A stretch of DNA of 64,000 nt from Cheiracanthium punctorium (lineage: Eukaryota; Arthropoda; Arachnida; Araneae; Cheiracanthiidae), in the NCBI GenBank assembly GCA_038373885.1, contig JAWZYV010014416.1, positions 1 through 64,000 on the forward strand, in the 5' to 3' direction. Below, in pieces: positions 33,270-44,360 of the stretch. The translations under genes were made by a program, and so were the position numbers. The notes under the pieces are model-generated. The model did no database searches and was not told the DNA's origin. It was given only the letters and a program-made list of their open reading frames with translations. Positions within the stretch are counted from its first letter, which is position 1, and every line of letters starts with the position of its first letter.

Positions 33270-36042
33270 GTGATTGAATCCTGGATTGAAGGACTTAGTA
33301 AGGAACAGCGAATAACAGTGCAAAAATTACTCCAGGAATTCCGAAACTTGTTCTCTACCGGTGACGCTGACGTGGGCCACTGTAATGTGACACAGCATAA
33401 AATTAATACTGGTGATCATCCACCAATCAAGCAGTATCCAAGGCGTTTGCCTCTTGCAAAGATAGAGGAAGCTGAACGCCTGATTAAAGAAATGGTGGAC
33501 GGTGGCATAATAGAGGAATCGTCGGGGCCTTGGACGTCACCAATCGTTCTTGTTAAAAAGAAGGACGGATCGACACGTTTCTGTGTGGACTATCGGAAAC
33601 TGAACGATATTACGAGGAAAGACTGCTATCCCCTCCCGCGAATAGATGACACTTTAGATGCTTTGAATGGAAGCCAGTGGTTCTCTACGTTGGACTTAAA
33701 GAGCGGGTATTGGCAAGTCGAAATCCGACCTGAAGATAAAGAAAAGACAGCTTTTAATACCGGACAAGGACTCTGGCACTTTAAGGTAATGCCTTTCGGT
33801 CTTTGCAATGCCCCCGCTACTTTTGAAAGACTAATGGAAACTGTATTACGTGGACTTTCGTCTGAGGCCTGCTTAGTATATTTAGATGACATTATTATAG
33901 TGGGAAAAACATTTGAAGAACATTTAAATAATATTCGTAAAGTGTTTCTTAGATTACAAAATGCTAACCTTAAACTAAACCCGAAGAAATGCAAATTTTT
34001 ACGTAAGGACGTTACTTATCTTGGTCACGTTATTTCTGCAGACGGAGTTAAGACTGATCCACAAAAAGTTAAAGCGGTTGTCGATTGGCCTCGTCCGGAA
34101 ACGGTACATGAACTGCGAAGTTTTCTCGGACTGTGCACCTATTATCGCCGTTTTGTAAGAAATTTCTCAACAATAGCGAGACCTTTACATAAATTGACTG
34201 AAGCCCAAGCAAGTTTTAATTGGACAGAGGAATGCGAGAAATCGTTCATTAGTTTAAAGCAGGCGTTAACGACGTCTCCTATTTTGACATATCCCCGGAC
34301 TGACAAAGAATTTATCTTGGATACAGATGCCAGTAATGAAGGGATAGGAGCCGTGCTTTCGCAGAGAACAGAAAATGGTGAAAGTGTCATAGCTTACTTC
34401 AGCAAGAGCTTGGGTAAGCCGGAGAGGAATTATTGTGTCACTCGTAAGGAATTACTGGCTATTGTTAAATCTATTGAGCATTTCCATCACTACCTCTATG
34501 AACGGAAATTTCTTCTCCGGACTGATCATGCTTCCTTGAGATGGCTTTTGAATTTTAAAGAACCTGAGGGTCAGATAGCTCGCTGGATCCAAAGGCTACA
34601 GAAGTATGAGTTCGAAATCGAACATCGCACGGAAATTCAGACGCTCTCTCCAGACGACCTTGTAAAGAGGGCTGTAAACACTGCGTGAACGCCGAGAAGA
34701 AGTACGGGACGGAGACGGGTACTTTCGTGAAGGTTTTGACTGCAACGACTGTGGATCGGTGGGCTTCGAGTGAAGTACAGAGAGCACAGTTAGAAGATTC
34801 CAATATCAGGCCAATTTTGGAGGAGAAACTAAATTCCGCGGATCGACCGTCTTGGCAAGAGATCGCGCCAGAGAGTCCCGCCACAAAGCGATACTGGGCT
34901 CTTTGGGATTCTTTACATCTTAAGGACGGTGTTTTATACCGGAAATGGGAGAGCGATGACGGAAGATCAAGCCGATGGCAATTAAATCTCCCACGTAGTA
35001 GAATTCCAGAGGTTCTGCGGGAGAATCATCATAGCGCAAGTGGAGGGCATTTTGGAGTGATGAAGACGTTAAATAAAACTAGGGAGCGATTTTATTGGGA
35101 TCGACTTCGAGCCGATGTTCAAAAATGGTGTAGAGAAAGCCATGATTGCGGTGCCCGTAAAGGACCTAAAATAAAAACCAAGGGTCGTTTGCAGCGCTAT
35201 AACGTTGGCACGCCTTTCGAAAGAGTGGCTTTAGATATCCTAGGACCCCTGCCTACAACATCGAAGGGCAATCGATATGTCTTAGTCCTGATGGATTATG
35301 GCCAGAAGCAATTGCCATCCCGAATCAGGAAGCTTCAACTGTAGCTGAAGAGCTCATTCGAAACTGGATCTCTTATTACGGAGTGCCTATGATGTTACAT
35401 TCGGATCAAGGTACAAATTTTAATTCGGCACTATTTTCGGAACTCTGCGAATATTTGGGAATCGCGAAGACTCGAACAACACCGTTACATCCCGAGTCCG
35501 AAGGCATGGTCGAGAGGCACAATCGAACAATTTTGAATCATCTTTCGATATTTGTTTCGAAGAATCAACCGACTGGGGCCACTGTTCCTCCTGGCTTACA
35601 GAAGTGCGGTTCTTGAGACGACCGGATATTCTCCATCGGAGATGTTGTTCGGCCGTCCTCTTCGATTACCCAGTGATATTTTTTTTGGACGACCATGTGA
35701 TACGCCCTCTTCACGGAATGATTACATAAGTAATTTAGAAGCACGATTAGAAAGAGTTCATTCGTTTGCTAGAGAGCGAATAAATTTGGTGAGTGACCGA
35801 ATGAAGACTCGTTACGACGCCAAAGCAACGAATCACCAATTTAAGGAGGGTTATCAAGTTTGGTTGTATAACCCGAAACGAAGGAGAGGTCTGAGTCCTA
35901 AGTTGCAACAGGACCTTATACAGTTGTCAAGAAATTGAACGATGTTATCTACAGAGTCCAGAAGTCGCCCAATTCAAAACCGAAAGTCATCCACATTAAT
36001 CGTTTAGCTCCATATGGTGCTACTGATCATGATGTTGTGTGA
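33270..36042 (+). pseudogene. Ty3-type pol: RT, RNase H, integrase
   Basis: RT is open: RFCVDYRKLN, FSTLDLKSGYWQV, MPFGLCNAPATFERL and YLDDIII at about 33876-33897. RNase H follows: DTDASNEGIG at about 34321, TRKELLAIV and RTDHASLRWL. A frame change near 34640 separates this from a SRRPC linker region and the integrase. Integrase shows an HHCC finger (35025-35150), the first catalytic D in LDILGPLP (about 35240), the second in HSDQGTNF (35398) and E in EGMVERHN (about 35500). Small deletions break the frame near 35297, 35575 and 35910. The C-terminal KVIHINRLAPY reaches the TGA at 36040-36042. It once copied and integrated the element; this copy cannot make integrase. Confidence 0.9.
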
Positions 36043-36065
36043 TTAGACTGCCGGGTCGTCAGTTT

Positions 36066-36081
36066 TTAAAGAGGGGAGCAG
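36066..36081 (+). promoter_or_regulatory. polypurine tract (plus-strand primer site)
   Basis: AAAGAGGGGAGCAG lies directly before TGTTGCGAA, the presumed first bases of the 3' LTR. Purine runs in this position prime plus-strand DNA synthesis in LTR retrotransposons. Confidence 0.7.
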
Positions 36082-36535
36082 TGTTGCGAAATAATAACTT
36101 AATTTGCTCTCGTATTGAATGCACCGGCGTGAAACTAGTTAATAGCGAAGTCATCAGGTAAATGGTAAAGCTGTGGGAGTAACCCTGTAGCCTTGGCGAC
36201 AAACTTGGCGATCGTCTTGGCGACTTGGCGACGGATTTGGCGGCCTTGGCGACAAATGGTGGCTTCTAGAAAATTCATGTCTCGAGACCATATTTCAATT
36301 TGATAAGATTGTTCCAGAAAGTTCTCGGCCAATCACGTCATCATCTCTATAAAAGCGCTAGGATTTCTCTCCGGGGAGTTCAGTTGAGTGGTAGACTTTA
36401 AAGCGCACGGTTGATTCTGTGAACTGAATAGTGTTATTGTTGTGCTTATTTGTGATTTTAGTTAGCGTGTGCTAAAGTTTCTTGTATTATTTTGAGCCAT
36501 CGAGCTGCGAGCCGTGAAATAAAGTGTTATTTTTT
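36082..36535 (+). repeat. 3' LTR of the Ty3 element
   Basis: Begins TGTTGCGAA after the polypurine tract. Contains six TTGGCG words at 36192-36258, a TATAAAAG box at 36348-36355 and an AATAAA polyadenylation signal at 36518-36523, the expected LTR order. The right border is uncertain: no clear terminal CA is seen, and the next element begins at 36536. Therefore the last bases may have been lost. No second LTR is in the window, so its age cannot be read from LTR divergence. Confidence 0.7.
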
Positions 36536-38510
36536 ACTTCCTTGTACGTAGTATAAGGAAGTAATGTGATCCCGAAAAATTTTGGGGGCCAAATTTCGAC
36601 AAAAAAAACGATTTTGACTACCTCTAAATTTAATTTTAAAATTTTTTTCGATGCATCTCATCGTAGGCTAGCATGCACGATCATATTAACGCGTCTGAAA
36701 CTCATTTTGACCAGCGGCGAGTCTACTGTGGCCAGTTTTTCCATGCCGTCTGTACGTACGTACGTACGTATGTATGTAACTCGCATATCTCAAAAACTAT
36801 TGTTCGTAAAATGCTGAGATTTGATATTTAGGATTGTTCTATGATCTAGTTGTGCACCTCCCGTTTTGGTGGCAATCGAATGGATAGTTTATGTACAGGA
36901 CCGCCCAAAAGATTCGAAATACATTACGCTCTATGGGCCGAAATTCATTAAACTCGCCTAACTCAAAAGCTATTAGGGGTAGAATGTCGAAACTTCATAT
37001 TTTGGATAGTTGTAACATCTAGTAGTGCACCTCCCCTTTTGGTTCCATTCGACTGGATAGTTTATCTACAGGACTGCCAAAAACATTCGAAATACATTAC
37101 GCTCAATGGGCCGAAATTCATTAAACTCGCATATCTCAAAAACTGTTAGGCGTACAATGTTGAAACTTTATATTTAGGATTGTTGTAATATCTAGTTGTG
37201 CACCTCCCCTTTCGTTACCATTCGACTGAATAGTTTATCTACAGGACCGCCCAAAAGATTCGAAATACATTACGCTCTAAGGGCCGAAATTCATCAAAGC
37301 GTTTTTTAGAGGTATTGGGCTATTTCAAACGACTCAGAAGTGATATATGCTCTAAAGAGTTAGAAAATGAATTTCACCATTAAAAAAAGTGTCTTTATCA
37401 GTTATAGTTCTGCTACAGGAACACTCAAAAGATTTCCAATACATTACGGTCAATGGCAATTTTAGGGGCATTCATCCATTTCAAGCACAATACCGTCCTA
37501 CCACATAAGTTAGGTAATGGTCCGACCACGGTCACGTGCCTCCCTCAAGAACTATGCCAAAAGTCGCCAAGCTTGGCGACTTTTGGTGTACGTGTGTGCA
37601 TATTTAACTCTCAAATCTCAGAAACCATTATAAAATTTCATATATAAGAATGTTGTAACATCTAGTTGTGCATCTCGATTCTTGGTTCCAATCTACTGGA
37701 GAGTTTATTTACAGGACCACCAAAAAGAATTTCAGTACCTTAATGTCTATGGACATCTTTAATATAATACAACTGTAGACAGTCATTGTTTGGTACATGC
37801 CCAAAATCTCGCCGTCTGTCCTCGACCTTGGCGAGTTTTGGCGAAATATCGCCAAATTTGGCGATAGTCAGTCATTTGGTCTATGCCCAAAGTATCGCCA
37901 TTTGTCATCGTTCTTGGCGAGTTTTGGCGAAATATCGCCAAATTTGGCGATAATCTGTCATTGTTTGGTTCATGCTTAAAATCTCGCCAAATGTCGTTGA
38001 CATTGACTAGTTTCGCCGAAATATCGCCAAATTTGGCGCCAAAAATTATTTCCTATTTTGTATAACTCTAAAACTTTAGCCCGTAGATTTTTTTAACTTT
38101 GTATTTAGAACTATTGTAATATCTAACTGTTTTCAATATCTTTTTTGACAGCAATCGACTGAGAATTTATTTACAGGGTGAGCCAAATGACTTTGAATAC
38201 ATTGAGGTGTATGGATGCATTCAATTCATTGAAAGTCTCTGGTCAATGACCACTTTGGCTATCCCCAAAATCTCGCAGACTATCTCAAGTTTGTCGGCTT
38301 TTGGTGAAATATCGCCAAATAAAGTGTCAGAAGGAAATCTTTCAAATTGAACTCAGCTTGGCGATATCGAACTATTTGGCTGGAAATCGCTAAACCTTAC
38401 TATTATTGATATTTTATCTCTTTCAAACAAATAAATTTAGAGGAAGTGCGTCGAAAATATTTTTGATCTAATGGACGTGCAAGGAAGTCATGTGTTGGAC
38501 ACATCAGATT
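36536..38510 (+). mobile_element. ~2-kb element, copy 1 of an inverted pair
   Basis: Aligns along its length with the reverse complement of 60985-62785. Starts ACTTCCTTGTACGT, and ACGTGCAAGGAAGT lies near its end (38475-38488), an imperfect terminal inverted repeat. Similarity between copies continues to about 38510. Inside are three or more ~200-bp repeats around CATATCTCAAAAACTATT (36780-37150), a TACG run (36753-36770) and ~86-bp repeats of GGCGAAATATCGCCAAATTTGGCGA type (37787-38040). No transposase is seen; non-autonomous. It abuts the LTR at 36535. Confidence 0.65.
37787..38040 (+). repeat. ~86-bp tandem repeat with GGCGA hairpins
   Basis: Three units hold GGCGAAATATCGCCAAATTT and end in GGCGATA, each a self-complementary stretch. 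Overlapping 60-codon frames here are conserved in the inverted copy (61421-61689), but follow from the repeat structure and I do not call them genes. Confidence 0.8.
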
Positions 38511-38514
38511 TTTT

Positions 38515-39185
38515 TTATTTACTGTGCATTGGACTGATTTAAAATACACCCACTTGGCGATTTTCGTAACAATATAACGAAAGCAATTAAAAGATCGTGT
38601 TTAGATCTTGAAAATAAAAAAACACTTTATACGGAATCTAAAAATGCTCATTTTAAATATTTCAATTATTCATTGCACAGTTGGAGAAAAAAAATTATTT
38701 ATTTTAATAACGAGAAAAAATGGTAAACTGTACAATATCGAAAAGTTATTTAGAATCGCACAAATAACCTATTTTAATCGTACTATATACTTCCTTTGAT
38801 TGCTCATTCACTAACTTATAATTCCGGTTCAGTTACTTCAAGATAAAACTTTTACCAACGTTATTCCAAAAAAGATTAAAAAGAAGTTAAGCACAAAACA
38901 CATAATAAAATATACTCCCGTCTGTACGAGCCGCTTGAAATATGGTATTTGATCTGTGTAAATAATCTGTGATACATTAAAAAATTGAAATTCCACCCTT
39001 TCCCCAATTTTCAAAAGATTTTTCGCAATTTTCACTCTACTTTATTTCCGAGAGTAAAAAAAGTTAATCATTTGTATGAGAAAATTAGGTGTCGCAAGTT
39101 ATAATGACGTCATACTGAAGTCACGGTTATCAGGCTTTGAAGGGAAAATTGCCATTCCAGTTCGTTTAAAATAGTTTCTGTAGAT
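38515..39185. other. no gene seen
   Basis: AT-rich. A TGACGTCA is present near 39105, outside any recognised MITE. Confidence 0.4.
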
Positions 39186-39959
39186 CAGTGGTGCGCAAAC
39201 TATTTTCATCTGCGACCCCCTAATTGGTGTAAAATTTTGTCACGACCCCTTATTTTGAGTAAAATTTTGTCGCGACCCCTGGATAGACAGTAGACAGTTT
39301 GTTTAATTGAAAACGAAGTTACATTGAAATTCTTTCTGGGAGTTGCTCTTACAGGGTGTTTTTAAAAGAGTGTCGTGACGTCATCGATTGGAATAACGCG
39401 TTTTTAAAACAGCGCACCAAACTTATAAACCACCATAAAAATGTTATAAAAGTTGTAACATCACAAAAATCAGTTAATGAATCAACACACAATTTATGAA
39501 ACAGTGCTTTATATATGCATATGGATATAAATATTTTTTAATGAAAATTACTTTAAAGAAACTTTACAGCATAAAAAGTCAATGTGAAATATGTGCTTGC
39601 AAAGAGCTCATGATTGCTTCTATGTTCCACTATCCGAACATCGAAGCAGTCATGAGAAAGAATCTGTACTGGAAATCGCATGTCGTAAGCCATTCTCTGG
39701 ATCCAATCGAGATCGATGTTTTGTTTTAATGGAAAATAATTTTGAAAATCACTATGTTTGATCACTATGCATGATAACATGGTTTTGAAGCCCCGTGATA
39801 GCGATCGCGAATATTGCGCTCGTAAAATAATAATTGTCAGTTTCTTCTCTTGTATTATTTCAGATCTTTGAAATGAATAATTGTAGATTTTTCATAAATT
39901 TGAATCTCTTTGAATTTGGCAACCCCCAAAAATCAAAACCCACGGTTTGCTCACCGCTG
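39186..39959. mobile_element. hAT-like element, 774 bp
   Basis: Inverted ends CAGTGGTGCGCAAACT and CAGCGGTGAGCAAACC. Flanks CTGTAGAT and CTCTCGAT agree at six of eight positions, consistent with an aged 8-bp duplication. Near the left end, ACCCC(C/T)TA...TAAAATTTTGTC units repeat three times. The interior has a 77-codon frame (39496-39729) with no similarity I recognise; no transposase. Confidence 0.65.
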
Positions 39960-40980
39960 CTCTCGATTACCCAATTTAATTTTTTCGCAAATAAAATTGT
40001 TTCCCATGCATAAAACTTTGATTTAAGAGGATATTTTCCCAGCGAAACAAAATCTTTCGAATGCGAAAAGTTCTCGCCCGTCTTGTTCCTCCCCGTTCGC
40101 AGACGTACGCATTGCACACGTCTGCTGTGCGAATTCTGTTACGTTCTATTACAAAATTTCGGAATTAAAATTTCTGTTAATAAAAAGTGGTTAGTAATAT
40201 TTTGGAATTGTTGCCAGTTATGGATATTACGGGGAGCGAGAAAGATACCGTTATAGAAAGTTTATCGTTGTAGGCAGTGGTCTTTTCCCCATTATTTGAG
40301 CAATAAAGGATTTCTTTTATTATCAAAATACAGATTAAAATATTTCAATCATCAGTAGACAGGTATTGCACACTGACTTTGAAGCGAGAAATCCGGGATA
40401 AATTTATTAAATGAAGTTTAACGCATATTATATGCAACGTATTAAATGCCTCCCTTTGGAGTAAGTTTTCTGCATTACGCATTTTTCTTTGCTTCGACAA
40501 AATGGAAATTTCATATCAAATTTTCGCTATCGTTATACATAAAAGTATGTATAAAAGGTTCATGTACAAATTTTATTATAGTATTACACAAAAACTAACT
40601 TTTCAAACAAACCTTAAAGTTTTACACCACACCATGACACATTACAATCTTTAACACAACTAAAACAAAGAACAAGGCTTTTTATACATAACTAAAAAGG
40701 TTTACTAACTTTTTCCACTCCTATTGGGCAATCTTTTATTAGCGCACATTCTGAACCATAGGTATAGTATTAAAAAAAATCGAAAGAATTATATGTACTA
40801 AAATTTTTTTGTAATAGTTAAAATTATCGTTATAGGCAGGCGCGTATAAAAAGTGAATAACGTTGCAGACAGATTCACAATACACAGAGTAAATTTGAAT
40901 TCAGTCGGGACCAAAGAAAATATCGGTACAGGCAGGTTTATCATTATAGACAGTATCGTTATGTAGAGCTTTCACAGAAG
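39960..40980. other. no gene seen
   Basis: AT-rich. TTATCGTTATAGGCAG-like words recur at about 40250, 40830 and 40940, suggesting the worn ends of another MITE, but I cannot define its borders. Confidence 0.35.
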
Positions 40981-41560
40981 TATAATATGAAGCACATGCT
41001 ATCATGAACACATGTAAAATAATGTGTGTTTCTAAGATATGAGTTGATTTCAACAAATAAAACGCTAATTTTATTTTTTAAAAATTCAAAGTTTATAACA
41101 CTTCTTGGCTTCCTGCATTCGGGATTTAAATGTCTGACAACATTAAGCAGCTCTGACAGGTGCAGCAAAAATAATAAACCTTTATTTGTGACATTTAATA
41201 ACGTATACCAATTTTCTTTCATTTGAAATAGCAGAATATAACTTAAGTACGCTTTAAAGAATGACTGTTTTATACACCGTTATCTATTGAATAATTTTGT
41301 ATGTACCTGTAAAAAAGCTGCAATCCCTTCATAATGCATTTTTATAGGAATAGCATGCATGAGCTTCGTAGCTATCAACGTATATTTATGACTGGTAGAA
41401 CGCGGACGAACATACAGATAATATTAACCGAATCACAGACTTTCGAACTTAGTTGTGAAGTGTATAAATTACATCTTGTCACTGACAATGTTAAACACGT
41501 TAAAATACGAAAAATTCAGTTACTCTGCTTAATTTTGGTTGTGCTTATGAATTTTTGTAA
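40980..41560 (+). repeat. dispersed repeat, copy 2
   Basis: Direct match to 7950-8390 centred on GAAATAGCAGAATAT and CTTTAAAGAATGACTGTT (41225-41275). Overlapping frames on both strands are unassigned. Confidence 0.45.
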
Positions 41561-42350
41561 CCGTTGTGAATGTAGTGGAAAATGATTTATTAATCTCAGG
41601 AGGCGTAAACATGGGTGGAGCCTAATTTTCGAGGATCATGAAATTATTAATATAGCATATCGGCGCTGTCGAAATAATGTGTGCTATGCAAAAAGTTTGC
41701 TTATTATTACCAGTTTTTATTAGCAGTTATTATTTGACTGTATACTGGCTGCTACACATGGCATATTTTTTTAGTGCTAACATCTCCCCGTATGATGCTT
41801 AGAGTCACATAAAAGTCTTTTTATACGAAAATTTGGTTAGCAAACTAGTCCGTATAGTCCAAATGTCGAAATCTCCAACAAGTGCACATAGCAGATATTC
41901 ATTTGACAACTACGGCGATATGTTAAGCTGAGTTGCCATCTTGCTGAGCCATGCTGCTTGAGCTGATTTTCCAAGCTGTTTGGGCATGACCAAAATACCC
42001 CAAAACGGGACAGAAAGATATTCTAGCTGCCAAAATGTACAGAATATCATAAACCGCTTTTTTAATAGTGTTTTATTTATTTATAGTATTTTATGGTATT
42101 TTATTTAGTTAATCAGTTTTAATAGGACAACTAGCCCAAAACCACTGAGGACTTCTCTATCTATTAATTTCAAGATAAATGTTTGCTAAAAGTGGTTGAG
42201 TGGTTTATATGAAGCACTGCCTTCTGCCACCTTTTTTCCAGGATTTTAGCCACGCCCATACAATTGAAATCTCGCATTGTAGACTATTACCAATACAAGA
42301 ATCCCTTTTAGCATATGTATGAATGCCTGAAATTCAGTGAGCAGAGTAAA
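41560..42350. other. no gene seen
   Basis: No recognisable feature. TTTATTTATAGTATTTTATGGTATTTTATTT near 42070 is low complexity. Confidence 0.4.
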
Positions 42351-42560
42351 CAATCGGATTAATTTCACTTGAATTAGACAACCGATGTGATTAATCGTCG
42401 GCATATTCTAACGCCACTGAAATGGATAAGTTTTTCGTAAATTTTGTCTGTTATAACTAGGACGGTTCTCACAGAATCGCCGATTAGATATTTTGGCGAA
42501 TAATTGAATTTCTTTTTTTTTTTTTTCATAGTTTCAGCGCTTACAACTCGTCAATTATAT
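42350..42560 (+). repeat. dispersed repeat related to 2055-2280
   Basis: Shares TTAATTTC(A/T)CTTGAATTAGACAACC, AGAATCG and TTTCAGCGCTTA with 2055-2260, in the same orientation. Confidence 0.55.
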
Positions 42561-42779
42561 TACAATGTCAAAATTCAGTGATGTTTATTACAGTTTTTGT
42601 TGTTTTTGCTCTTTCTGAAGTTCTTATTTCTGTGTAGCTTGTTTGGTATTTTCAGAAATGAGCTGTTGTATAGGATTGAGAGATTTTTCATACTATCGGC
42701 AATAACATTTAAACGGCTAAAATTAATAAAAACTTTGTGTGAAAAACACACATAAAATTATACTTATAATATTACTTAT

Positions 42780-42920
42780 AACATCCATATGTTTGGAGTT
42801 CCCACTGTGTAGTGAGACGATGGGATATGACTGATGAAGACTGAATAAATTTTCAGTCGAAACGATCGTATCTTGTTATAAGTATCATTTTATGTGTGAT
42901 TTTTACACAAACCTTTTTTT
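42780..42920 (+). mobile_element. SINE/LINE 3' tail fragment
   Basis: ACTGATGAAGACTGAATAAA, GTCGAAACGATCGTAT and TATGTGTGATTTTTACACAAA correspond in order and spacing to the tails at 24540-24660 and 29253-29356. No tRNA-like head is visible upstream. Confidence 0.5.
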
Positions 42921-42984
42921 TAGACGGTTATTGGATTGGGTTGATGAATAAATTTATGCTCCAGATGTGCTCAGATATACATAA

Positions 42985-43190
42985 AACAATTCTAATGGCA
43001 GGCACTCGCCCTTTACTATAAAGGCCAAACTTGTGATTCACTTTTTTATGGGGGGAACCTAAGAGGGGGACCAGTATTGCCTCCTAAGAAGGGACGGACG
43101 AATGACACCCAAACCACAATGGGAATCGAACACGGACTCGTAATGTAGCAGACTATATCTATACCCACTGCGCAACTTGGTGGCTGTGCT
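42985..43190 (-). mobile_element. tRNA-derived SINE
   Basis: Minus-strand head AGCCACCAAGTTGCGCAGTG followed by GTGTTCGATTCCC, a good B-box (about 43120-43132). The body contains CGTCCCTTCTTAGGAGG, matching the CCTTCATAGGG region of the SINEs at 24351 and 25865. Confidence 0.65.
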
Positions 43191-43210
43191 GAACTATTAC
43201 TTCCTTTTTC

Positions 43211-43390
43211 AGAATTGCCAACTTCTCCTGTATATAATCAACCACATTTTGTAAACGGCATTTTTCCTTAAACATTGTTAAAAATATTAATCCACCCGCA
43301 TATTTAACTTCGAAATTTCGTAATACATTCACACACGAATTTCTATTTACAAAAGAATGGTTAGTTGTATTCCGGAGAAGTTGGCAACTC
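43211..43390. mobile_element. palindromic GCTGCCAAC-type MITE
   Basis: Inverted ends ATTGCCAACTTCTCC and AGTTGCCAACTTCTCC, with the match continuing inward through AACCA and GTAAA. Related palindromes at 52848-53025, 55277-55424, 58686-58872 and 60056-60635 share the CTGCCAAC-TCTCCG outer and AACCACTTTT-GTAAAC inner words. Confidence 0.6.
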
Positions 43391-43783
43391 CTCCTGTCGG
43401 CTGGTCAGATATTACAGAAGTGCCAAGCTGAACTTCAGGAAATCAAATTTTCCTAGAAAGTATTTTAAATTTCTGGTTGCTTAAATTTTGTTGATAGCGT
43501 GAAAGCAAATTCCTCATCTCTTTCCAAAAAGCAGTTCCTCTCTCCTACAACACAGTTTAATTTATCAATTCCTATTCAAAATAGACAAATAGATCTTCAA
43601 TAACTATATTTTCTAAAGACTTATACTATACAAAATATATAAGGAATGCTGTAACATTAAAATTAATGCTACTTACCTGTATTTATATAAACATGGAACG
43701 GATTCACTATAAAATGAATTATTAGTTCATATATATTATATAAAAATTATCAATAAGAAGGAATCACTCTGTACGATAAAAGT

Positions 43784-43830
43784 AATGACTTTACAGTATA
43801 CTGTAATTTCTAGTATACTGTAAAGTCATT
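43784..43830. repeat. perfect 19-bp hairpin
   Basis: Arms AATGACTTTACAGTATACT (43784-43802) and its exact inverse (43812-43830) around a 9-base loop. Could form a cruciform or RNA hairpin; the arm length is near that of a small RNA duplex, but nothing else supports a microRNA. Confidence 0.85.
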
Positions 43831-43834
43831 GATA

Positions 43835-44360
43835 ATCATGATAATAAATATTAAATTTACTGTAGACAGCTCCACGCCATTAGCCACCTGCAGTTTGCAA
43901 CTAAAAGTTTCTTCTTCTTCATGTAAAACTCAACTCCAATTTGTGAATCCTAATATATGGAAAATCCTTTCTTCCAACAAATAAGTCATTTTCATGCTTT
44001 TCCACAGAATCTGCTATTCAGCTCTCTACTGTTCGTGCAGTCATAGATAACATTCCATTTTCAAGCCATGGGTATCGTATGAAGAACTACGTGCACGTTG
44101 GGAACAAAAAGTGCAGTTCAGACTAATGAACTCATAAGCATTCTTATGAACACGGCGAGTCGGACATAAAAAGGGGGTGGGGTGGGGTTGAAAAGTGCTA
44201 AAGGTACAAAAATCATGAAATACTTTGGCCACAAAAATATGTTACAATCAGGCCCCCTCCTTCATTTGTAACATCTGTCCCCTTTTGCGGAAGCGCACTT
44301 TAATGATTTGCATACATGGTATCTAACAAAACTGGAAAAAAACGCTAGAAGGGGCTTATA
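43835..44360. other. no gene seen
   Basis: No recognisable feature apart from a G-rich GGGGGTGGGGTGGGG run at 44173-44187, which could form a G-quadruplex. Confidence 0.4.

Larger units (their letters stand above)
33270..36535 (+). mobile_element. Ty3-type LTR retrotransposon, 3' half
   Basis: Contains pol from just upstream of RT to its end (33270-36042), a short spacer, a polypurine tract (36066-36081) and a 3' LTR (36082 to about 36535). The 5' LTR, primer-binding site, gag and protease are absent; the 5' boundary is the junction with the LINE at 33269/33270. There is no envelope frame between pol and LTR. RT and RNase H are intact, while the integrase carries several small frame-breaking deletions. 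The order RT-RNase H-integrase defines Ty3/gypsy. Confidence 0.85.

Noticed and set aside
33270..36535. Complete endogenous retrovirus
   Set aside because: There is no gag, no 5' LTR and no envelope frame between pol and the 3' LTR; it is a partial Ty3-type retrotransposon.
37797..38065. Two overlapping 60-codon frames conserved in the inverted copy at 61421-61689
   Set aside because: They lie in different frames of an ~86-bp repeat, and their similarity follows from repeat structure. There is no start context or domain.
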